Assembly (NCBI GenBank): GCA_934533005.1
Contig: CAKTBC010000004.1
Location: 1 to 51,556, forward strand
Origin: an uncultured Oscillospiraceae bacterium
Lineage (GTDB): Bacteria; Bacillota; Clostridia; Oscillospirales; Oscillospiraceae
Direction: 5' to 3'
DNA length: 51,556 nucleotides
A program made the translations under genes and the position numbers. A model generated the notes under the pieces. It saw only the letters and a program-made list of their open reading frames with translations, searched no databases and was not told the DNA's origin. Shown in pieces: positions 7,603 through 15,317 of this stretch; the first letter of the stretch is position 1, and every line of letters starts with the position of its first letter.

Positions 7603-8688
7603 ATGAAAAAATTCGTTGCCCTGCTTCTGGCGCTGACCATGGTGTTTGCCCTGGCCGCCTGCGGAGCGAACAGCACCCCCGCCACCCAGCCCGACACGAA
7701 GACCGAGACCCCCGCGGAAAACACCGGCGACACTGCCCCCGCTACCACTCCGGAGTACACCATCAAGTTTGCTACCGGCTCCACCGCCGACCTGGAGAAC
7801 CCCCAGAACGTCGGCACCTACAAGTTCAAAGAGCTCGTGGAAGAGCGCTCCAACGGCCGCATCGCGGTTGAGTGCTACATCAACTCCACCCTTGGCGACG
7901 TGACCACGATCGTCGAGCAGGTGCAGATGGGCGCCATCGAGATGTGCGATGTTGAGAACGGCACCATGGCGAACTTCGTGCAGGAGTGCGCTCTGTGGAA
8001 CCTGCCCTACCTGTTCACCTCTCTCGAAGAGGTCCACAAGATCCAGGAGAGCGACATTGGCCAGAACATCCAGGCGCAGTTCCCCGAGATCGGCATCAAG
8101 CACCTTGCCTTCAACGACGGCGGCTTCCGTTACTTCACGAACAACGCCCATGAGATCGCCTCTGCGGCCGACTTCAAGGGTCTGAAGTTCCGCGTCATGA
8201 ACGACCCCCTGTACGTCTCCATGATGGAAGCCCTGGGCGCTTCCGCCACCATCATTGCCTTTGCCGAGCTCTACACCGCTCTGCAGCAGGGCACCGTTGA
8301 CGGCCAGGAGAACCCCCTCGACCTCATCTATGCGCAGAACTACTTCGAAGTTCAGAAGTACCTGTCCCTCTCCGAGCACCTGTACTACCCCCGTCAGTAC
8401 ATGGCGAACCTCACCTGGTTTGAGAGCCTGTCCCAGGAGGATCAGGATCTCATCGCTCAGGCTGCCATCGACGCCTGCGCCTATCAGAACGAGTACTTCG
8501 TCACCTACACCGAGGGCATGCTCGACGCTCTGAAGGAAAAGGGCATGACCGTTACCGAGTTCGACAAGGCGAGCGCTGCCGAAGCCTGCAAGGGCGTCTG
8601 GTTGCAGGCCTATGAGAAGATCGGCGGCGGCGACGCTGCCAAGGGAGAAGAGATTGTCAACCGCATCGCCGGCGGCGAATTCCGCTGA
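7603..8688 (+). CDS. dctP: TRAP transporter solute-binding lipoprotein (DctP type)
   Basis: 361 residues. Extracytoplasmic substrate receptor of a Na+- or H+-coupled TRAP importer. The N-terminus is a lipoprotein signal with lipobox LAAC (C20), then a Thr/Pro/Glu-rich linker to about residue 48. The DctP fold follows, with the conserved substrate Arg in LKFRVMNDP and the motif ALQQGTVDGQENP. That Arg normally salt-bridges a substrate carboxylate, so an organic acid is expected. A strong AGAGGAGG site precedes the ATG. The permease genes follow, separated by a 15-bp hairpin that could stabilise the binding-protein message. Confidence 0.93.
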   Translation: MKKFVALLLALTMVFALAACGANSTPATQPDTKTETPAENTGDTAPATTPEYTIKFATGSTADLENPQNVGTYKFKELVEERSNGRIAVECYINSTLGDVTTIVEQVQMGAIEMCDVENGTMANFVQECALWNLPYLFTSLEEVHKIQESDIGQNIQAQFPEIGIKHLAFNDGGFRYFTNNAHEIASAADFKGLKFRVMNDPLYVSMMEALGASATIIAFAELYTALQQGTVDGQENPLDLIYAQNYFEVQKYLSLSEHLYYPRQYMANLTWFESLSQEDQDLIAQAAIDACAYQNEYFVTYTEGMLDALKEKGMTVTEFDKASAAEACKGVWLQAYEKIGGGDAAKGEEIVNRIAGGEFR

Positions 8689-8717
8689 TTTTCCTGCATC
8701 GTTAACCAACCCGACCC

Positions 8718-8752
8718 GTATCCGCAGCCGGGTACCCCCCGGCTGCGGATAC
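8718..8752 (+). promoter_or_regulatory. 15-bp perfect hairpin between dctP and dctQ
   Basis: GTATCCGCAGCCGGG (8718-8732) pairs perfectly with CCCGGCTGCGGATAC (8738-8752) around the loop TACCC. There is no T-tract, so it is more likely an mRNA 3'-end stabiliser or processing barrier than a full terminator. It would leave more binding-protein mRNA than permease mRNA. Confidence 0.7.
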
Positions 8753-8779
8753 CCCCGTAAACAGGATGGAGTGTAGAGA

Positions 8780-9271
8780 GTGAAAAAAATTCTGAACGTA
8801 ATTGACGATATCGTCAAATACTTTCTTGTCCTGCTGGTTGCGGCTATCTCGATCCTCGGTATGTACCAGGTCGTCGGCCGTCTGTTCGGACACGTTCCCG
8901 CGTGGGTCGAAGAATTGATCCGCTTCCTCTTCGTATGGGCCAGCTGCGTCGGCGCCGCTGTCGGCGTCAAAGAGCACATCCACATCGGCATCGATGTTCT
9001 TGTGAATCTGCTGCCGCAGATCGGCCAGCGCATTATCGCCATTGTCGTGCAGGTGATCCTCTGTGGCTTTGACGTGTTCCTTATCAAGTTTGGCATCAAT
9101 CTGGTCAACCAGACCATGAAGCAGCCCTCTGCGGGTCTCCAGATCCCGATGGGCTATGTATATTGGGCGATCCCTGTTCTCGGCGGCCTCGGCATCTTCT
9201 ACAGCGTTCGTGAGATCGTCCGCCTCGCCAAGGGCGAAGCCAAAGGAGAGGGGGAGCTTCCCATTGCTTAA
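8780..9271 (+). CDS. dctQ: TRAP transporter small permease (DctQ type)
   Basis: 163 residues with four predicted membrane segments, at about 10-32, 45-65, 85-110 and 125-145. It is the small integral subunit that pairs with DctM. The start is GTG, with GGATGGAGTG upstream. The TRAP small-subunit motif EELIRFLFVWASCVGAAVG is present. Its last 8 bp overlap the start of dctM, giving tight coupling of the two membrane subunits. Confidence 0.92.
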   Translation: MKKILNVIDDIVKYFLVLLVAAISILGMYQVVGRLFGHVPAWVEELIRFLFVWASCVGAAVGVKEHIHIGIDVLVNLLPQIGQRIIAIVVQVILCGFDVFLIKFGINLVNQTMKQPSAGLQIPMGYVYWAIPVLGGLGIFYSVREIVRLAKGEAKGEGELPIA

Positions 9272-10541
9272 GTATCTGTTTATTTCTCTTCTGATCTGTC
9301 TGGTCATCAACCTGCCGATCGGCTACGCGCTGGGCGTTTCGTCCGCCATTGCCGTGGTTCTCGGCAGCGCCACGCCGGGCATCGTCGTTGCGCAGCGCAT
9401 TTTCGCGAGCATGAACTCGTTCCCGCTGCTCGCCATCCCGTACTTCATGGTCGCCGGTGCGGTCATGGAGCTCGGCGGTGTTTCCAAGCGTATCATCAAT
9501 TTGGCCAGCGCCTTTGTCGGCCACCGCAAGGGCGGCGTTGCCAATGCGGCCATCATCTCCTGCGCCATCTTCGCGGCGATCTCCGGCTCCACGCCCGCCA
9601 CGGCGGCCGCCATCGGCTCGATCTGCGTTCCCGAAATGGTCAAGAGAAAATACCCCGCCGACTATTCCTCCGCTGTCGTCGCCTCGTCCGCATGCCTTGG
9701 CGTTATCATCCCGCCGAGCATCACGATGGTCATCTTCGCCTCGACGACCGGCACGTCCATCGGCCGCGTACTGATCGGCGGCATCATCCCCGGCATCATC
9801 CTCGCGCTTATGCTCTGCATCACCAACACGATCTTCTGCCGCAAGGCGGGCTATGAGACCGAACCGAAGCAGACCGGCAAGGAAGTCTGGAAAGCGTTTG
9901 TAGACGCCATCTGGGCGCTCCTGATGCCCGTCATCATCCTCGGCGGCATCATGACCGGCATCTGCACGCCGACCGAGTCGGCGGCCGTCGCCATCTTCTA
10001 TGGTCTGATCGTCGGCTTCTTCGTGTATAAAGAGCTGCGCGTGAAGGATCTTATCCCCCTGTTCTACAAAGCGGCGCTCAACTCCGCCATGATCATGCTG
10101 CTCATCGGCTGCTCCGGCCCCTTCGGTTGGATCATGACGACGAACAAGGTTCCCCAGATCGTCGCCAATGCCATCATGGGCTTCTCCAGCAACTACTACG
10201 TGGTCTACGCGCTGGCGCTGCTCCTGTTCCTCATCCTCGGCACGTTCATGGAAACGGCGTCCATCATCATGCTCACCGTTCCCATCCTTTACCCGATCAT
10301 GACGATGGTCGGCGCGGACATGGTGCACTTCGGCGTCGTCGGCGTTATCGCCCTGGCCATCGGCATGGCGACTCCGCCGGTCGGCATCTCCCTGTTCGCC
10401 ACCTGCCCGATCGGAAAGGTCACCATGGGACAGATATCCTCCAAGGTCTGGCCATTCCTACTCGTTATGATTTTGGGCCTGTTCCTCTTTATGTTCGTTC
10501 CGGAGCTTGTTACCTGGCTGCCGGATGTCATGATGGGCTAA
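9264..10541 (+). CDS. dctM: TRAP transporter large permease (DctM type)
   Basis: 425 residues and about twelve membrane segments, the normal size of a separate DctM subunit that carries the transport path. Family motifs include SGSTPATAAAIGSICVPEM and ATPPVGISLF near the C-terminus. I place the start at TTG 9264 because AGGAGAGGGGG (9244-9254) lies 9 nt upstream and the protein then begins LLKYLFISLL, as DctM proteins do; the longer frame to 9156 would encode a nonsense arginine/serine stretch inside dctQ. It ends the DctP-Q-M unit and is followed by a strong terminator. Confidence 0.92.
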   Translation: MLKYLFISLLICLVINLPIGYALGVSSAIAVVLGSATPGIVVAQRIFASMNSFPLLAIPYFMVAGAVMELGGVSKRIINLASAFVGHRKGGVANAAIISCAIFAAISGSTPATAAAIGSICVPEMVKRKYPADYSSAVVASSACLGVIIPPSITMVIFASTTGTSIGRVLIGGIIPGIILALMLCITNTIFCRKAGYETEPKQTGKEVWKAFVDAIWALLMPVIILGGIMTGICTPTESAAVAIFYGLIVGFFVYKELRVKDLIPLFYKAALNSAMIMLLIGCSGPFGWIMTTNKVPQIVANAIMGFSSNYYVVYALALLLFLILGTFMETASIIMLTVPILYPIMTMVGADMVHFGVVGVIALAIGMATPPVGISLFATCPIGKVTMGQISSKVWPFLLVMILGLFLFMFVPELVTWLPDVMMG

Positions 10542-10556
10542 GCCAAATCTACATGC

Positions 10557-10590
10557 AAAAAACTCTCCGGTTTTTATCGGAGAGTTTTTT
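10557..10590 (+). terminator. intrinsic terminator of the TRAP operon
   Basis: AAAAAACTCTCCG (10557-10569) pairs with CGGAGAGTTTTTT (10578-10590) around GTTTTTAT. It is a strong stem with a T-run. Confidence 0.92.
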
Positions 10591-10593
10591 GCA

Positions 10594-10622
10594 TTGACGC
10601 GGTATTTTCAGGGTGATATGGT
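10594..10622 (+). promoter_or_regulatory. candidate promoter of the 10651 gene
   Basis: TTGACG (10594-10599) and TATGGT (10617-10622), 17-nt spacer, directly after the TRAP terminator and 28 bp before the gene. Confidence 0.5.
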
Positions 10623-10650
10623 ATAGGTACTAAGAGAAGGAGCCGGAGAA

Positions 10651-11226
10651 ATGGAAAGAAAGCGTACCATTGAGGATGCCCGATACTATGTCTCGCCATC
10701 GCCGTGGGAGGACGTAAGGAGAGTGCTGCTTCTCGTTGTGCTGACGGTTGTTACCGTGCTCATGGCTATCGCGTTAGACGAATGGATCAGCTATATTCTT
10801 GCCGCGGCCGTTGAGCTGCTGTGGGTTTTTCTTGTTTCCCGATGGAAGGACAACGAGAGAAGGATCGATGACGAGAATACGCAGGTCCTGTACGGCCCGG
10901 AAGGGAAAGAACTGCTGGATGATTTCGTCACGGGTGAGCTGTACTACGATAATAAGCTTATTCTTGGTCAGAAGTTCCTCTTCGGCTATCACATCGGGCC
11001 GATCATCAAATACAGCGATATTCGGGCCGCTTATCTGCAAATTTATAAAAAGGGATTTTTTGAAACAAAGCGGTATCTGGTGTGCGAGATAAAACAGGCG
11101 GACGGCTCTTATGAGGACGTTAAAATCGCGCGTCCGGAGAGAGAAAAGCATGATTCGGAGTCCGAAAAGGTGGCCGGGGTTCTGTGCGAGAGAAATCCGG
11201 CGATTCAGCTCCAAAAGACACGCTGA
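10651..11226 (+). CDS. hypothetical membrane protein with two N-terminal TM helices
   Basis: 191 residues, not recognised. Two hydrophobic segments (about 24-44 and 49-66) are followed by a charged soluble C-terminal domain of some 120 residues with alternating beta-type segments (GELYYDNKLILGQKF, KYSDIRAAYLQIY, RYLVCEIKQ). That layout resembles PH-like membrane-associated domains, but I cannot assign it. Upstream GAAGGAGCCGGAG is a plausible ribosome site. It is monocistronic, lying between the TRAP terminator with its own candidate promoter and a bidirectional terminator shared with the convergent DUF3048 gene. Confidence 0.75.
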   Translation: MERKRTIEDARYYVSPSPWEDVRRVLLLVVLTVVTVLMAIALDEWISYILAAAVELLWVFLVSRWKDNERRIDDENTQVLYGPEGKELLDDFVTGELYYDNKLILGQKFLFGYHIGPIIKYSDIRAAYLQIYKKGFFETKRYLVCEIKQADGSYEDVKIARPEREKHDSESEKVAGVLCERNPAIQLQKTR

Positions 11227-11253
11227 CCGGAAGCATGTGATTTTATATATGGG

Positions 11254-11290
11254 AAAAGGAGCTTTCCGAGTTTCTCGGAAAGCTCCTTTT
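11254..11290. terminator. bidirectional terminator between convergent genes
   Basis: AAAAGGAGCTTTCCGA (11254-11269) pairs with TCGGAAAGCTCCTTTT (11275-11290), 16 bp perfect, with A and T runs on both sides. It serves the 10651 gene on plus and the DUF3048 gene on minus. Confidence 0.9.
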
Positions 11291-11312
11291 GTGTCAAAGC
11301 AGAGCGGAAGTA

Positions 11313-12476
11313 TCACTCGTAGGTGGCTCCGCCGTAGGTGCTGGAGACAAAGGCGATATACGTGTGGCCGATGCCGACTTCCAGCTCGCTGCCGTCGGCG
11401 GCGTAGTAGTGGAACGGCTCGGTGACGGCGCCGCGCTTCCAGGTGATGGGCTCAGCATAGCCGCCGTTGAAGAAGAGGCCGGTGCCCTCGCACTCATAGG
11501 TGCTCATCGCGGTGTGGTAGTGATCGTCGATGCCGGTCTGCGTATAGGTGGCGAGAACGAGCAGGTTCTGGAACACGGCGGCGTCGCTCGTGTTGGCGTC
11601 GGAAATGGCGTCGTTCCAGTTGTAGCCTACATAGCCGTTCTTGTCAGCCTTGTACTCAAAGGTTGTGAGCTTTGTGCCGGGGAAGACGATGCGGACGTTG
11701 TTGGCGACGCTGCCGTTCGTCGGGGCGGCGTTCTCGGTGAAGCGAAGGCCGTAATCGTAGGAATCGGTCTTGTGCTCGGTGCGGGTGTTGTTTTCCGCAA
11801 TGAAGTTCTGCAGAAGCTCGCCGGTCGACGTCATGCTGTGCACGCCGCCGGAGTAGGGGTATTCGCTGAGACGGAAGCCCGTGCCGTTCTGCTCGTTGAC
11901 GTTGATGTTGTCGTTATCCACGAAGTTCGCGAGCATCGGGGCGGAGAACTCCGCGCCGTCGGCACTCTCACCGCAGTGGGCAAAGATCGCGTCATACGAA
12001 AACGCCATGCTGACAAAGTAGGAGCGGCAGCTGCGGATGGGGGTGATATTCTGTACATCCTCCAGATCCATGAAAACGAACATGTTGCGCGTGATCTGCT
12101 CGACCTGCGCTTCGTAAACAATGGCGGCCTTGCTGATGCTGCCCTGGTTGATCGGCAGGAGCGGCGCATCCCAGTGGTTATTCTCCACCATGATCGCCAC
12201 GGGGCGGGTCTTGCTGTAGTCCTTGGAGGTCGTTTCGCCGGTCAGCGGGTTTACGAGCGCTGCTTCGGGTGTCGACTCCGGTGTAGCGGTCGGCTCCGGC
12301 GTCGGCTCGGCGGTGGCGGTCGCCTCGGCCGAGGGCTGCGCAGACGCCTCGGCGGTCGGCTCCGGCGTGGTGGTCGCTTCCGGCTCGGCGGGCGTATTCG
12401 GGCGGTTGGAGCAAGCGCCGAAAACGAGCGCGCAGGCAAGAAGCAGAGAAAGAATGGTTAGAAACTTGCGCTTCAT
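11313..12476 (-). CDS. DUF3048 (YerB-like) lipoprotein, copy A
   Basis: 387 residues. Lipoprotein signal with candidate lipobox FGAC (C22), then a low-complexity Thr/Pro/Glu/Ala linker (about 26-75), then a DUF3048 region: NPLTGE, RPVAIMVENN, AAIVYEAQVE, TRNMFVFMD, PIRSCRSYFV and a C-terminal WKRGAVTEPF. Family members are surface-anchored proteins of Bacillota of unknown biochemical role. It has its own consensus promoter and a TGAGGTG ribosome site. It is clearly paralogous to the next gene upstream (12558-13673), sharing domain order, linker type and most signature motifs, so the pair arose by tandem duplication followed by substantial divergence. Confidence 0.85.
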   Translation of the reverse strand: MKRKFLTILSLLLACALVFGACSNRPNTPAEPEATTTPEPTAEASAQPSAEATATAEPTPEPTATPESTPEAALVNPLTGETTSKDYSKTRPVAIMVENNHWDAPLLPINQGSISKAAIVYEAQVEQITRNMFVFMDLEDVQNITPIRSCRSYFVSMAFSYDAIFAHCGESADGAEFSAPMLANFVDNDNINVNEQNGTGFRLSEYPYSGGVHSMTSTGELLQNFIAENNTRTEHKTDSYDYGLRFTENAAPTNGSVANNVRIVFPGTKLTTFEYKADKNGYVGYNWNDAISDANTSDAAVFQNLLVLATYTQTGIDDHYHTAMSTYECEGTGLFFNGGYAEPITWKRGAVTEPFHYYAADGSELEVGIGHTYIAFVSSTYGGATYE

Positions 12477-12519
12477 GGTGTCACCTCATAGTAGCAATAA
12501 ATTGGGAACGAACAAAGAA

Positions 12520-12548
12520 AATATACTATATTCGTCGGTTTGTGTCAA
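12520..12548 (-). promoter_or_regulatory. sigma-A promoter of DUF3048 copy A
   Basis: On the minus strand TTGACA (12548-12543) and TATATT (12525-12520) with a 17-nt spacer, within the 81-bp gap between the two DUF3048 genes. Copy A can therefore be expressed separately from copy B. Confidence 0.7.
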
Positions 12549-12557
12549 TGCGCGGGA

Positions 12558-13673
12558 TCACGAATAGGTCGCGCCGCCGTAATACTCGGACACGAACGCG
12601 ATATACGTTTTACCGACGCCGAGCTGAAGTTCGCTGCCGTCAGCGGTGTAGTAGCGGAACGGCTCGTTCACGCCGCCGCGGCTCCACGTGATCGGCTCGG
12701 CATAGCCGCCGTTGAAGAAATACCCGGTGTCCTGATAGTCGTAGGTGTAGATAGCGGAATGGTTTTTCTCATCGATGCTGATGGAAGTGGGGGAGTAGAG
12801 GACGAGGACGTTCTCAAAAGCAACGCTCTCGCCGGTGTTCGCGTCCACATAGTCGCGGTACCACTGTGTGCTCGTGTAGCCGCCCTTCTCGGCGTCGTAG
12901 ACAAAGTCCGTGGTCTTGCCCGCCGGGAAGACGATATGGACACTCTCTGCCGTCTCGCCGTTTACCGGCGCGGCATCGTCGGTGAAGCGAAGGCCGTAGT
13001 CATAGCCGTCCGTGCGGTGCGTGGTGCGCGTGCCGTACTGCGCAAAGATGCTTTGCAGCCGCTCGCCGTCCGTTGTCATGCTGTGCACGGCGCCGAAATA
13101 CGGCGCGTCGTACTGGCGGAAGCCGCAGCTCCCCTCGTGGACTTCAATGTCGTCGGCATCGGTATAGTTCACGAGCATCGTGTCGGCAAATTCAAGACCC
13201 TCGCCGCTCTTGCCGCAATGGGCGAAAATGGCGTCATAGCTGAGCGCGGCGCTCACAAAGTAGCTGCGTGCGCTGCGGATGGGGAAGACGTTCTTCACGC
13301 CGTCCGTATCCATGAAGAGAAACATGTTGCGCGTGATGGACTCCACCTGCATCTCGTATATGATGGCCGCCTGTGAAACGCCGCCCTGGGCGATGAGCGT
13401 GCCGTCATCCCAGCAGTTGTTCTCCACCATCACGGCGACGGGGCGCGACTGACTGTAGTCGGTATCTGTCCGCTCGCCGGTCAGGGGATTCGTGAACTTC
13501 GGCTCGGGTGTAGCCGTCGGGGTGGGCTCGGGCGTGGCGGTCGGCTCCGGTGTCACGGTAGCGGCGGGCGTGGGGGATGTCTCCGGCGCCGGGGCGGGTG
13601 CTGCGCCGCAGCCCGCGGCCGCGAGGAGACACGCAAAGGAAAGAAGGAGAGCGAGCATTTTGGAAAGCTTCAT
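12558..13673 (-). CDS. DUF3048 (YerB-like) lipoprotein, copy B
   Basis: 371 residues when started at the ATG at 13673, which has TGAGGTG upstream and gives a clean lipoprotein signal (lipobox AAGC, C22). The frame stays open to 14090, but that extension covers the secG region and is not coding. A TPEPTATPEPTP-type linker is followed by the DUF3048 domain with the same landmarks as copy A: NPLTGE, RPVAVMVENN, AIIYEMQVE, TRNMFLFMD and PIRSARSYFV. Function unknown; the linker suggests it spans part of the cell wall. The C-terminal ends of the two copies are especially alike (both have YTIAFVS-type strands followed by YYGGATY or TYGGATY). Confidence 0.85.
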   Translation of the reverse strand: MKLSKMLALLLSFACLLAAAGCGAAPAPAPETSPTPAATVTPEPTATPEPTPTATPEPKFTNPLTGERTDTDYSQSRPVAVMVENNCWDDGTLIAQGGVSQAAIIYEMQVESITRNMFLFMDTDGVKNVFPIRSARSYFVSAALSYDAIFAHCGKSGEGLEFADTMLVNYTDADDIEVHEGSCGFRQYDAPYFGAVHSMTTDGERLQSIFAQYGTRTTHRTDGYDYGLRFTDDAAPVNGETAESVHIVFPAGKTTDFVYDAEKGGYTSTQWYRDYVDANTGESVAFENVLVLYSPTSISIDEKNHSAIYTYDYQDTGYFFNGGYAEPITWSRGGVNEPFRYYTADGSELQLGVGKTYIAFVSEYYGGATYS

Positions 13674-13739
13674 GGAAATACACCTCAGTATAGTAAATGT
13701 ACGGTCATAAGACGCGCGCGGCGTCCGTTTGGTTCGCGC

Positions 13740-13772
13740 AAAAAGCCCCGGAAGCGGTGCTTCCGGGGCTTT
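13740..13772 (-). terminator. intrinsic terminator of secG
   Basis: AAAGCCCCGGAAGC (13742-13755) pairs with GCTTCCGGGGCTTT (13759-13772) around GGT. Read on minus, the stem is followed by a T-run. Confidence 0.85.
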
Positions 13773-13786
13773 GGAAAAGTCAGGGA

Positions 13787-14026
13787 TCAGTGCAGCAGAT
13801 TCAGCACCAGCGTGAGAACGACGAACGCGAGCGCGACCCACTTGGTCATCTTCGCCAGAGTACCGTCGAGCGTTTTCGCCTTTCCCTTGGAGAAGAAGGT
13901 TTCCGCGCCGCCGGCAACAGCGCCGGACAGACCGGAGCTCTTTCCCGACTGGAGCAGCACGACGACGATCAGAAAAATACCGGCGAGGAGCTGGATGATG
14001 GTGAAAGCAAGAACAAGACCGTTCAC
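13787..14026 (-). CDS. secG: preprotein translocase subunit SecG
   Basis: 79 residues with two membrane helices (about 5-22 and 55-77) and the conserved SecG loop: VVLLQSGKSSGLSGAVAGGAETFF. It is the small accessory subunit of the SecYEG channel. I prefer the GTG at 14026: AAAGGA then lies about 9 nt upstream, whereas the in-frame TTG at 14035 sits almost on top of that ribosome site; the TTG start would give 82 residues. It is a single gene with its own terminator. In many Bacillota secG precedes rnr and smpB, which are absent here. Confidence 0.92.
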   Translation of the reverse strand: MNGLVLAFTIIQLLAGIFLIVVVLLQSGKSSGLSGAVAGGAETFFSKGKAKTLDGTLAKMTKWVALAFVVLTLVLNLLH

Positions 14027-14172
14027 GAAATTCAATCCTTTCTATTATAAAAGAAAACTTTTTTACGCTTAAATATGTTACCACAGCCACGGCTAAAAAG
14101 CAAGCAATTTTTCATGTGCTTCCGGTAAAATAAGGAATTCCGTATGCCGTATTCCGGTCATATGGAATTGCC

Positions 14173-14580
14173 TCATTGATCTCGGTCGGAACGAAAAACC
14201 CAGCGCTTCTGGATCTGGTAGCTCGCAAGGAAGAGCACGCCGTCCACCGGGATCTTGATGACGGTCTCGAGCAGATTCGTTGCGTGTGTGAGATCCTGCA
14301 ATACCGAAACGAGCACCGCGGAGAGACTCGCCTGCACAACGGCGAGCAGCGCATACCGCCAGATCGACCGCCCCGCCGTTCCCTTGTCCTTGAAGACGAG
14401 AAGCCGATTGAGCAGAAAGTTTGTCACGGCGGAGACAACGCGCGCGCCATAGGTCGCGCAGAGCTCACGTGTGCCGTCCGGCAGGGAGACGAGAAGCACG
14501 GAGTTGAGCAGCGTGAAAAGACCATAGTCCAGCAGGAAGCAAATGGCGCTGCTGCCGGAAAAACGGAGAAACGATTTCAA
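14173..14580 (-). CDS. GtrA-family membrane protein
   Basis: 135 residues with four predicted membrane helices and the GtrA hallmarks FSGSSAICFLLDYGLFTLL near the N-terminus and ARVVSAVTNFLLNR. GtrA proteins are thought to move or present undecaprenyl-phosphate-linked sugars for cell-surface glycosylation, usually with a GT2 enzyme. The start lies 7 bp after the stop of the GT2 gene upstream, so the two are in one operon. It ends the four-gene envelope operon that begins at 18037. It contains a C-terminal charged tail (QKRWVFRSD) typical of the family. Confidence 0.88.
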   Translation of the reverse strand: MKSFLRFSGSSAICFLLDYGLFTLLNSVLLVSLPDGTRELCATYGARVVSAVTNFLLNRLLVFKDKGTAGRSIWRYALLAVVQASLSAVLVSVLQDLTHATNLLETVIKIPVDGVLFLASYQIQKRWVFRSDRDQ

Positions 14581-14587
14581 GGCGGCG

Positions 14588-15295
14588 TTACTCCTTCGGA
14601 TCGGCGTGGAAAATGTGGCGGAAAATGAGCTTGTAGATCCGCCAGGAGTCTTTCACGGTGTTGAAGTGGCTGGTCTGGTTCTCGTCGATGTACACGGTAT
14701 CGATCACGACCTCGCCGACGCCGAGCCCCGCGCCTCGGAGCGAGAGGAGCATCTGCGTTTCGTATTCGTACCGTTCGCCGCCGATGGAGCACATCAGCGG
14801 CAGATGCTTGCGGGCGATGGCGCGCAGGCCGGTCTGCGTATCGGTCACGCCGACGCCGCAGGCGAGCTTCATAAAGCTGCGCGTGATCTTGTTGCCGAGC
14901 TTACTGCGCAGCGGCACCTGCTCGAGCGAAAAATCCCGCACGCCGAGCCAGAGCTTGTCCGGCTCGCGGCACATCGCCTCGGCGACGGCCATGGCGTCCT
15001 TGGGACGGTGCTGATTGTCGCCGTCGACGACGACGACGCCGTCGATGTCCGGGCGGTTTTCGACACACCAGGCAAACGCCGTTTTCATTGCGCGGCCTTT
15101 GCCCTTGTTCACTTCGTGCCGCAGCACCGTGACGCCGGGGCGGGAGGCAGCCTCCGCGAAGGGCTGAAGATGCCCCTCGTGGCTGCCGTCGTTGACGACG
15201 ACGATATCGTCAAACCCCTCGGCCAGCAGGCCGTCCACGACCTGAATGAGCTTTTCGTCCGGCTCGTAAGAGGGGACGACAGCGGTGACTTTCAT
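14588..15295 (-). CDS. GT2 glycosyltransferase (dolichyl-P-mannose-synthase-like)
   Basis: 235 residues, GT-A fold only, without a C-terminal membrane domain. Motifs are VTAVVPSYEPDEKL, IVVVNDGS, NKGKGRAMKTA and the metal-binding VVVDGDNQH in place of DxD, followed by DTQTGLRAI. Such enzymes charge polyprenyl phosphate with a sugar from a nucleotide donor at the inner membrane face; the adjacent GtrA would act on that product. The ATG at 15295 is chosen because the domain starts exactly there; the frame runs on to 15433 inside the preceding gene. The spacing of 22 bp from the upstream gene supports co-transcription. Confidence 0.9.
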   Translation of the reverse strand: MKVTAVVPSYEPDEKLIQVVDGLLAEGFDDIVVVNDGSHEGHLQPFAEAASRPGVTVLRHEVNKGKGRAMKTAFAWCVENRPDIDGVVVVDGDNQHRPKDAMAVAEAMCREPDKLWLGVRDFSLEQVPLRSKLGNKITRSFMKLACGVGVTDTQTGLRAIARKHLPLMCSIGGERYEYETQMLLSLRGAGLGVGEVVIDTVYIDENQTSHFNTVKDSWRIYKLIFRHIFHADPKE

Positions 15296-15317
15296 TTCGT
15301 TTTTTACCCTGCCTTTA

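Noticed and set aside
9156..9263. N-terminal extension of DctM
   Set aside because: It lies inside dctQ, has no hydrophobic start, and the TTG at 9264 has a strong ribosome site.
12558..14090. 510-residue version of DUF3048 copy B
   Set aside because: The first 139 codons run through secG and its terminator in another frame; the lipoprotein signal and ribosome site start at 13673.
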